Origin: Caldisericaceae bacterium
GTDB lineage: Bacteria > Caldisericota > Caldisericia > Caldisericales > Caldisericaceae
Length of the DNA stretch: 5,609 bases
Direction: 5' to 3'
Assembly (NCBI GenBank): GCA_026987225.1
Contig: JALSNB010000023.1
Location: forward strand, 1 to 5,609
Shown here: piece after piece, positions 1 to 5,004 of the stretch
How the letters are laid out: each line of letters starts with the position of its first letter
Position numbering within the stretch: position 1 is the first letter of the stretch
Made by a program: the position numbers and the translations under genes
Notes under the pieces: generated by a model
Told to the model about the DNA's origin: nothing
Databases searched by the model: none
Seen by the model: the letters and a program-made list of their open reading frames with translations, nothing else

Positions 1-1490
1 TGGCAGTGGCACTTGTTGCGCTTATCATACCGATAACGATATTTGCATTAAAGGGACATTCCGCACCAAACAATATGAACCCTCCTTCCGTTAGCATAAA
101 CAGCGGAACAAGCGGAGGAAACGGACAACAAAACGGAGGAATAACAAATCCTCAAACGGAATATGCCGAACTAACGGTAAATTCAACGCCTCAGGGCGCC
201 GAAATATTCCTAAACGGAAAAGACACGGGATTTATCACTCCGAAAACAATGAGGAACCTTCAATCGGGAAATTACACGTTGACACTTAAGCTCAAAGGAT
301 TTAAGGATTTTAGCAAAAACATTACGCTCGTAAAGGGGCGCACGCTTGAGCTTTCACCCACGCTTGAAAAAGCGGCGGAAACTGTAAATGTAACGATAAA
401 CTCATCACCCAAAGGGGCAAAAATATTAATAGACGGAAATGACACAGAGAAGATAACCCCTGCGACTCTCGATTTAAAAATAGGAGAGCATACGTTAACC
501 CTTACCCTTTCGGGATACAAAACCATGAAACAGCAAATCACGATAAGCAAAGACAAAAAGAGCTTTAACTATACCCTGCAAAAAATAGCCGCTCCGATTG
601 AGAACGGCGTATTGAAAGTATCCAGCACACCGGAAAATGCGGCAGTTTACATAAACGGCAAATTTAAAGGCAACACTCCTATTACACTCTCTTTAAAAAA
701 AGGAAAACACGAAATAGCGCTCAAAAAGGAAGGATATAAATCTTTCTCGGAAAGCATTGTCATGGAAGCAGGGAAAGAAAAAGACATAAACGTTCAACTC
801 GAAAAGATACAATACGGATATTTGAAAATTACGTCCCTGCCGCAAGGAGCGGAAATATTCTTAAACGGAAAGTATAGCGGCAAAAAAACACCGTATACGT
901 TCAAACTGCCAAAAGGCAAATACACGATAATGCTAAAACTCAAAGGATATAAGGTTTATACAAAGGTTGCAAGCGTGATAAGCGGCGTAACTTCGATCGT
1001 AAATGTCCAAATGGAGAAAAATATCGAACTCAAAACGTTTACAAACGATAAAAAACTCTACACTTTGAAATACCCGAAAGAGTGGACGTTAACCGAACAC
1101 CCGGACGAAGATACGGATGCGGAAATCGACAGCCCCGATATGGAGGACGGATACCAAGCGGCGTGTTTCATATATACGGACGATTTAAAAAGCGAAAACG
1201 CAACAACGGAGGAAATAATAAATTACTCGATAGAAGAACTGAAAAAAGAAGGATTAAACATCGTAAAAGAAGAAGACATTACGATAGGAAAGAACAAATT
1301 CCACAAAATCGTTTACGAAGGAACGGAAAAAGAACAGAACGGAAAAGAAACAAACATAAAAGGCGCCATGTTCTTCACGGAGAAAAACGGCATTCTCTTT
1401 ACAATAGAAACGGATGCGACACCCGAAGATTTCTCTAAGGCATGGAGCAGTTTTCAAATTATCATTGCGTCCTTCACCGCTTTCCCATAA
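1..1490 (+). CDS. PEGA-repeat surface protein with C-terminal PsbP/DcrB-like domain (5' partial)
   Basis: The frame is open to the left edge. The first possible start, GTG at 6, has no room for a visible ribosome binding site and would begin inside a hydrophobic helix with no basic residue before it, so the gene probably starts upstream. Numbering from that GTG: a membrane segment (about 2-15), a low-complexity Gly/Ser/Asn/Pro linker (about 17-52), four PEGA-type repeats (about 54-121, 127-192, 200-266, 271-337) and a C-terminal domain (about 345-490). Each repeat has an S-x-P-x-G/N-A turn, a hydrophobic-(N/D)-G strand, a TP pair and a G-x-(Y/H)-x-(L/I)-x-L...G-(Y/F)-K end, as in the PEGA family. 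The C-terminal domain opens with LKYPKEW and ends with SFQIIIASF, resembling PsbP/DcrB (DUF1795-like) folds. PEGA repeats are usually extracytoplasmic binding or spacer modules. The missing N-terminus could be a short anchor or a Ser/Thr kinase, and the window cannot tell. Stop TAA is at 1488-1490. Specific function unknown. Confidence 0.85.
   Translation, partial: AVALVALIIPITIFALKGHSAPNNMNPPSVSINSGTSGGNGQQNGGITNPQTEYAELTVNSTPQGAEIFLNGKDTGFITPKTMRNLQSGNYTLTLKLKGFKDFSKNITLVKGRTLELSPTLEKAAETVNVTINSSPKGAKILIDGNDTEKITPATLDLKIGEHTLTLTLSGYKTMKQQITISKDKKSFNYTLQKIAAPIENGVLKVSSTPENAAVYINGKFKGNTPITLSLKKGKHEIALKKEGYKSFSESIVMEAGKEKDINVQLEKIQYGYLKITSLPQGAEIFLNGKYSGKKTPYTFKLPKGKYTIMLKLKGYKVYTKVASVISGVTSIVNVQMEKNIELKTFTNDKKLYTLKYPKEWTLTEHPDEDTDAEIDSPDMEDGYQAACFIYTDDLKSENATTEEIINYSIEELKKEGLNIVKEEDITIGKNKFHKIVYEGTEKEQNGKETNIKGAMFFTEKNGILFTIETDATPEDFSKAWSSFQIIIASFTAFP
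165..1016 (+). repeat. Four tandem PEGA-domain coding repeats
   Basis: Four units of about 66-68 residues with a period of about 71-74 residues lie at roughly 165-368, 384-581, 603-803 and 816-1016. Units 1 and 4 are the closest: both read PQGAEIFLNGK and KLKG[FY]K. They also match at DNA level, with 201-220 against 852-871 differing at one base in 20 and 291-306 against 939-954 differing at one base in 16. Units 2 and 3 are more diverged. The pattern fits internal duplication, with either a late copy or gene conversion between the outer units. Confidence 0.8.
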
Positions 1491-1521
1491 AAGCCTCACC
1501 TCTATCACCTAACATAAATAG

Positions 1522-1530
1522 TGGTATAAT
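1522..1530 (+). promoter_or_regulatory. Extended -10 promoter for nadE
   Basis: TGGTATAAT at 1522-1530 is a TGn extended -10 followed by a perfect TATAAT (1525-1530). No good -35 hexamer sits 16-18 bp upstream, which extended -10 promoters tolerate. The expected start at about 1536-1538 gives a leader of only about 13 nt that begins at the Shine-Dalgarno. Confidence 0.65.
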
Positions 1531-1537
1531 ATAAAAA

Positions 1538-1546
1538 GAGGTGAGG
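1538..1546 (+). promoter_or_regulatory. Ribosome binding site of nadE
   Basis: GAGGTGAGG matches the 3' end of 16S rRNA (GAGGTGA at 1538-1544) and lies 5 nt before ATG 1550. It includes the in-frame GTG at 1541, which argues against that GTG as the start and for the ATG at 1550. Confidence 0.75.
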
Positions 1547-1549
1547 CAT

Positions 1550-2461
1550 ATGAATATTGCCGAAGGACTTAAGATCAAAAATCCGGAAAAAGCAATTTCC
1601 GTAATCACGGAATTTATCAGGAAAAATGTAAAGGCATTTCACAGGGAAGGTGCGGTAATAGGAGTCAGCGGCGGCATTGATTCCGCATTAGGCGCGTTTC
1701 TTACAGTAAAAGCAATCGGCAATGAAAACGTCCTTGCTCTTTTTCTTCCGGAACGTGACAGCAGCAAACAGAGTGAGCAGGACGCAAGGCTTGTTGCGGA
1801 AAAATTAGGAATAAAACTAAAGAAGATAGACATTACTCCGATTGTGAAGGCAACCGGTGCATACGGCATCGTACCGTCCGCTTTCGGCATTCCGAGAAAG
1901 GTTCAGGAAAAATACGTGATAAACAGGTACAAAGCGCATCAGGACGAAGAAGAAACAACGTTCCTGAAAACATTGAAAGGCGGAGAAGGAAGCGAAGAAA
2001 TTCGAAGAGGCACTGCATTTCACAGGATAAAACACAGGATAAGAATGGTTATGTGGTATTACTACGCCGAGCTGAACAACTATATAGTAATAGGAAATTG
2101 TAACAAAAGCGAAAAACTTACGGGATATTTCGTAAAATACGGAGATTCGGGATCCGACATAGATCCGATTGCAAATCTATACAAAAGTCAGGTAAAGCAG
2201 CTCGCAAGTTACATAGGCGTGCCGGAGAGGATTATAGAAAAAGCGCCGAGCCCGGATCTGCTTCCCGGAATTACAGACGAATTCGCCCTGCAAATAACAT
2301 ACGAAAAGTTGGACAAAATTCTGTTCGGATTGGAACATGACATTAACGAAAAAGAAATAATGAATCAAGCGAATGCATCCGAAAGAGAGATAAACTATGT
2401 AAAGAAATTAGTGGAACTTTCCGCACATATGAGGAATTTACCTCCTTCCCCGAAGATTTAA
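1550..2461 (+). CDS. nadE: NAD(+) synthetase, ammonia-dependent type
   Basis: Makes NAD from nicotinic acid adenine dinucleotide, ATP and ammonia, the last step of NAD synthesis, in the cytoplasm. The 303-residue protein carries the PP-loop ATP pyrophosphatase motif SGGIDS (40-45), then RIRM (163-166), NKSE (185-188), a GYFVKYGDSGSDIDPI block (192-207) and PSPDLLPGITDE (233-244), all typical of NadE. There is no N-terminal nitrilase-like glutaminase domain, so ammonia is the likely nitrogen donor. An extra segment of about 45-55 residues (roughly 105-158) lies between DITPIV and the RIRM helix and is longer than in the compact archaeal or Bacillus enzymes as I remember them. I think related anaerobes have a similar form. 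The start at ATG 1550 is chosen for its strong Shine-Dalgarno; the in-frame GTG at 1541 lies inside that site. The gene has its own promoter and ends 3 bp from the convergent exporter gene. Confidence 0.93.
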   Translation: MNIAEGLKIKNPEKAISVITEFIRKNVKAFHREGAVIGVSGGIDSALGAFLTVKAIGNENVLALFLPERDSSKQSEQDARLVAEKLGIKLKKIDITPIVKATGAYGIVPSAFGIPRKVQEKYVINRYKAHQDEEETTFLKTLKGGEGSEEIRRGTAFHRIKHRIRMVMWYYYAELNNYIVIGNCNKSEKLTGYFVKYGDSGSDIDPIANLYKSQVKQLASYIGVPERIIEKAPSPDLLPGITDEFALQITYEKLDKILFGLEHDINEKEIMNQANASEREINYVKKLVELSAHMRNLPPSPKI

Positions 2462-2464
2462 AAA

Positions 2465-3886
2465 TTATTCCGCACTATTTGCAGAGATCGGAGTTTCGTT
2501 CGGAACGGCTTCCTCAATTACCGGTTTTTTCCAATCTCCTTTGAAGTAGAAATAGAAAGCTATTAGAGCTGCACCTATATTGCTCAGCGCCATACCCCAC
2601 CAGATTCCCACGGAGCCGTATTTCAAGCTCAGCAAAAATGCAAGCGGTATCCTCAAAACCCATAGCCTTACAATATCTACTATCATTGGCGGTTTGTTAT
2701 GCCCCGAACCCCCGAACAGCGCCGAAATAGCCCCTATGATGCCGAAAAACGGAATGCCTATCATAAAAATCGTAACGAATTTTGCACCTTCCGAAAGAAT
2801 ATCGGGCCTATCCGGTATAAAGAGTTTAAACAGCGGAACTCTTAACGCAAAAAGCAGAACGGATTCGATCAGCGTAATGGCAATTTCTATAAGCAAACCT
2901 TTTTTTGCAATTTCAGAAACTCTTTCCGTAAGATTTGCCCCGAGATTCTGCCCGATAAGAGTTGCGATAGCGGTAGAAAGTGCATCCACAATGATAAATT
3001 CAAGGCTTATCATTCTGTCACCTATGCCGTATGCGGCAAGGGCAACCTCGGCATTGTGCACCCGCCCTATAATACCTATTACAACAAGAAATCCGAAAGC
3101 GGTTGTTCCGCTCCCGATTGCAGCCGGTAAACCGATTTTAAATATCTTTTTCATCCATGTAAGATTCGGCAGCAAATCCTTAAGGTATATCCTGATTCCC
3201 CTTTTGCCGCTGAAAAAAATATATAGCGCCATAACGGACGCAATCCCCTGGCAAAAAACAGTTGCGAGAGCAGCTCCCCGAATACCAAGACGGGGAAAAC
3301 CGAGCAGTCCTAATATAAGGATGGGATCAAGCACGATGTTTAAAGTAATGGTAAACAAATTTACGTGCATAGGCGTTACCGTATCTCCCTCAGCCGAAAG
3401 AACGGATTGAAAAACTCCGGCAATAAACATAAACGGTAGCCCGAGGAAGATAATCCTGAGATAAAGAACGGCATTTTTGACAACTTCGGCATCTTTCGTT
3501 ACAAAACGTGCGAACAACGGAGAAAACAGCGCACCGATAACGGCAGTGGATACACCCAATATGATTGCAAGGGACATCACCTGAGCCGCAGAAAAATCCG
3601 CCTTGCCTCTATCCCCAGCACCCATATACTGCGAAACAAGTGCAACACCTGCCATTCCGAAGCCTGCTGAAAATGCGATAAGAAACCAGATAAGAGGCCA
3701 TGAAATTTGCATTCCGGCAACGGCACTTCCGCTCTGGGATGCAGGAAGATGTCCCAACCAAAAAGTGTCCGTAAGGTTGTAAACGACCTGCAGAAGTTGC
3801 GATACCATTATGGGAAGGCTCAGTGCAAACATGACTTTAACGGGATTTCCGTTTAAAATTTCGCTACGTGTAACTTTTCTCACCAT
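2465..3886 (-). CDS. MATE family efflux transporter
   Basis: Integral membrane antiporter of the multidrug and toxic compound extrusion family, which exports cationic or amphipathic compounds in exchange for Na+ or H+. The 473-residue length is normal. The sequence is hydrophobic throughout, with about 12 membrane helices in two homologous halves (about 15-220 and 245-445). Family marks in the first half include LPIMVSQLLQVVYNLTDTFWLG (19-44), with the conserved Asp at 40, GAGDRGKA (89-96) and NIVLDPILILG (183-193). The second half repeats the pattern, with GLPAAIGSG (252-260), IGQNLGAN (311-318) and GSGHNKPPM (393-401). The substrate cannot be read from sequence. It lies 20 bp after the SHOCT-like gene and is probably the last gene of that operon. 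The start is ambiguous: ATG 3886 sits only 2 nt after GGAGG, while GTG 3883, one codon in, sits 5 nt after it and may be the real start. Confidence 0.93.
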   Translation of the reverse strand: MVRKVTRSEILNGNPVKVMFALSLPIMVSQLLQVVYNLTDTFWLGHLPASQSGSAVAGMQISWPLIWFLIAFSAGFGMAGVALVSQYMGAGDRGKADFSAAQVMSLAIILGVSTAVIGALFSPLFARFVTKDAEVVKNAVLYLRIIFLGLPFMFIAGVFQSVLSAEGDTVTPMHVNLFTITLNIVLDPILILGLLGFPRLGIRGAALATVFCQGIASVMALYIFFSGKRGIRIYLKDLLPNLTWMKKIFKIGLPAAIGSGTTAFGFLVVIGIIGRVHNAEVALAAYGIGDRMISLEFIIVDALSTAIATLIGQNLGANLTERVSEIAKKGLLIEIAITLIESVLLFALRVPLFKLFIPDRPDILSEGAKFVTIFMIGIPFFGIIGAISALFGGSGHNKPPMIVDIVRLWVLRIPLAFLLSLKYGSVGIWWGMALSNIGAALIAFYFYFKGDWKKPVIEEAVPNETPISANSAE

Positions 3887-3887
3887 A

Positions 3888-3895
3888 CCCTCCTC
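3888..3895 (-). promoter_or_regulatory. Ribosome binding site of the MATE gene, with start ambiguity
   Basis: On the minus strand GAGGAGGG is followed at once by TATGGTG. GGAGG-to-start spacing is 2 nt for ATG 3886 and 5 nt for GTG 3883. The other genes here use 4-5 nt after a full GGAGG (4 nt before 4818 and 4302, 5 nt before 5005), so spacing favours the GTG. Confidence 0.5.
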
Positions 3896-3906
3896 GAGCC
3901 GAATGT

Positions 3907-4302
3907 TTAAACAATTTCCACAACTACATGCTCTCCGTTCTCTCCGTCCTCTATATCCACAATCTTGCCACGAAATTCGGGATCGTTCAATATGCTTTCA
4001 ACTTTTTCCGAATCAATGGGAATTTCATTTCCGTTGAAATTTATTGTATTCTTGCCGAGCTTTTTTGCAAGTAAAAGCGCCATCTTTGCAACACCAAACG
4101 GAACGTTTACCTCAACTTCCCTTTTACCGTCTTTCGAAATCACAACATGAAATTTTTTCTTTGCCTTTACTCCCGTTTCCGTCACCTTTTCACCTTCTTC
4201 GCCGCTCTTCATCGCTTCAATAAGCTTTACGGCGTCCTCTCTGGAAATTTTTCCTTCTTCAAGCATTCCCAGAACCTTCTCGATTTCTTCTTTCATCGTC
4301 AT
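3907..4302 (-). CDS. SHOCT-like (YvlB/LiaX N-terminal-like) domain protein
   Basis: Small acidic protein of 131 residues with no signal peptide or membrane segment, so probably cytoplasmic. The N-terminus (about 4-32) is a two-helix SHOCT-like module, LEEGKISREDAVKLIEAM, of the kind found at the start of YvlB/LiaX-type proteins. After a Glu/Gly/Lys-rich linker (33-47) comes a beta-rich domain: VVISKDGKREVEVNVPFG (53-70), a short helix MALLLAKKLG (74-83), a basic/acidic SEKVESIL helix and a final GKIVDIEDG...GEHVVVEIV strand pair. Similar modules occur beside DUF4097 and DUF2089 proteins; the molecular function is not established to my knowledge. The start at ATG 4302 follows AGGAGGTGAA with 4 nt after GGAGG; ATG 4296 is an alternative with 10 nt. 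It lies between the DUF2089 regulator (147-bp gap) and the MATE exporter (20-bp gap), suggesting a role in sensing or modulation within that operon. Confidence 0.75.
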   Translation of the reverse strand: MTMKEEIEKVLGMLEEGKISREDAVKLIEAMKSGEEGEKVTETGVKAKKKFHVVISKDGKREVEVNVPFGVAKMALLLAKKLGKNTINFNGNEIPIDSEKVESILNDPEFRGKIVDIEDGENGEHVVVEIV

Positions 4303-4449
4303 TTCACCTCCTATGCGATTTTTATTTAAACACCACTGTTTTTATCTCGAAAAATTTCAAACTCCCCTCACGAACAGCCTCGCTCAAAAAATTTATTGGC
4401 AAAATTTGGTCCGAAAAAAGCCCCTTTCCTCAAGTCTTGTATGCAAACT
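4303..4449 (-). other. 147-bp gap within the minus-strand cluster
   Basis: AT-rich spacer between the DUF2089 gene and the SHOCT-like gene. It contains the AGGAGGTGAA ribosome binding site (4303-4312) and, near the DUF2089 stop, a minus-strand GGGGCTTTTTT run (4414-4424) without a convincing stem before it. TTGAAA at 4355-4360 (minus) has no matching -10 at 16-18 bp. I cannot support a promoter, terminator or small gene here. Confidence 0.4.
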
Positions 4450-4818
4450 TCATTTTTTGCTCGAATCCTTCAGCAATTTTACCGCTTCCGAAGGAGTGAT
4501 TTCTCCTCTTTCAAGTGCTTCCAATATCTGCAGTTTATCGGTAGGCTTTGCGTCCTCCATAAAACCGAGCGATACGAGCAATTTATCAAGCCTTAATTTG
4601 GCAGTCGGATAAGAGATACCGAGCCTTTCCTGAACCTCTTTCATACTTCCGCGCGATTTGAGGAATACCGTAAGGAATTCGAAATTTTCGTCGTCAAGCG
4701 AAAGAAATTTGTTTATTGGAAAATTTCCACGTATCGTAGTCCCGCAGTTCGGGCATTTTAGTTCGGTTATTTCCAACACCGTGCCACACGAAGGGCATCT
4801 TGTAGGCAGTTTTTTCAT
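4450..4818 (-). CDS. DUF2089 family protein: zinc ribbon plus helix-turn-helix regulator
   Basis: A 122-residue protein. It begins with a zinc ribbon made of two CPxCG knuckles (Cys8, Cys11, Cys22, Cys25). A connector, NKFLSLDDENFEFLTVFL (36-53), follows, then a helix-turn-helix (about 57-87) with MKEVQERLGISYPTAKLRLDKLL, in which the SYPTAK stretch is the likely recognition helix. This order is the DUF2089 layout. The C-terminus (97-117) adds a SHOCT-like helical pair, ILEALERGEITPSEAVKLLK, very like the start of the next protein. The probable role is a DNA-binding transcription factor that may control its own operon; the family's ligand and targets are not well known. The start at ATG 4818 has GGAGGTGAT 4 nt upstream and a consensus promoter before that. 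It is first in a minus-strand cluster with the SHOCT-like and MATE genes and divergent from ilvE. Confidence 0.88.
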   Translation of the reverse strand: MKKLPTRCPSCGTVLEITELKCPNCGTTIRGNFPINKFLSLDDENFEFLTVFLKSRGSMKEVQERLGISYPTAKLRLDKLLVSLGFMEDAKPTDKLQILEALERGEITPSEAVKLLKDSSKK

Positions 4819-4851
4819 ATCACCTCCATATATATAAGTTTTACTTTAAAG

Positions 4852-4879
4852 ATTTTAATATAAATTTTAACTTTGTCAA
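4852..4879 (-). promoter_or_regulatory. Sigma-70-like promoter for the DUF2089 operon
   Basis: On the minus strand TTGACA (4879-4874, perfect -35) is followed after 16 bp by TAAAAT (4857-4852). The predicted start near 4845 gives a leader of about 26 nt that includes GGAGGTGA. The flanking DNA is very AT-rich upstream of -35, as in an UP element. Confidence 0.65.
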
Positions 4880-4892
4880 GATATATTTTAAT

Positions 4893-4912
4893 AATATTGA
4901 TATAAATATTGA
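4893..4912 (+). repeat. Direct repeat AATATTGA upstream of the DUF2089 promoter
   Basis: AATATTGA occurs at 4893-4900 and 4905-4912, so the copies are 12 bp apart start to start. They lie just upstream of the minus-strand -35 and between the two divergent promoters. This could be a regulator site, but the surroundings are so AT-rich that chance is a serious alternative. Confidence 0.3.
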
Positions 4913-4952
4913 AACACGAACAAGAAAAGCGAAAAAGGTAGTCATAAAAATG

Positions 4953-4980
4953 TTGCAATAAAATCCGTTTATGATAAAAT
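4953..4980 (+). promoter_or_regulatory. Sigma-70-like promoter for ilvE
   Basis: TTGCAA (4953-4958) is followed after 16 bp by TAAAAT (4975-4980), with a TGA extension (4972-4974) making it an extended -10. The predicted start near 4987 leaves a leader of only about 18 nt, too short for a T-box or a leader-peptide attenuator of the kind often found before branched-chain amino acid genes. Confidence 0.65.
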
Positions 4981-5004
4981 GCTTCAAAAATTAAGGAGGC
5001 TGAA

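Larger units (their letters stand above)
1493..1547 (+). promoter_or_regulatory. 11-bp perfect inverted repeat enclosing the nadE promoter and masking its ribosome binding site
   Basis: GCCTCACCTCT (1493-1503) is the exact reverse complement of AGAGGTGAGGC (1537-1547), with a 33-nt loop between. Seven of the 11 pairs are G-C. The right arm is the Shine-Dalgarno of nadE. An RNA that enters from the upstream gene can fold this stem and bury the ribosome binding site. An RNA started at the -10 box in the loop would begin at about 1536-1538, lack the left arm and leave the site free. No T-tract follows the right arm, so a normal intrinsic terminator is unlikely. A DNA operator with two arms flanking the promoter is the alternative. 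The repeat is directly visible; its function is inferred. Confidence 0.6.

Noticed and set aside
1082..1438. 118-codon, very Arg/Lys-rich open frame overlapping the end of the PEGA gene
   Set aside because: It is the shifted reading of an AAA/GAA/GGA-rich stretch inside a supported gene, and its extreme basic composition is what that shift produces.
1493..1547. Reading the inverted repeat as an intrinsic terminator of the PEGA gene
   Set aside because: The loop is 33 nt and no T-run follows the stem; the right arm runs straight into the nadE start.
2432..2456. GAGG...CCTC and CTTC...GAAG short stems near the end of nadE as terminators
   Set aside because: Only 4-bp stems with no following T-tract in the required direction.
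2580..3410. 276-codon plus-strand open frame opposite the MATE gene
   Set aside because: It lies wholly antisense to a clear membrane transporter; the Ser/Pro/Ile-rich product fits a reverse-frame shadow and it has no convincing ribosome binding site or recognisable domain.
4313..4612. Plus-strand open frames of 60-99 codons opposite the SHOCT-like and DUF2089 genes
   Set aside because: Antisense to supported genes, low-complexity Phe/Ser-rich products, no plausible ribosome binding sites.
4987..5004. T-box, leader peptide or riboswitch before ilvE
   Set aside because: A promoter with its -10 at 4975-4980 leaves only about 18 nt of leader, most of it ribosome binding site.
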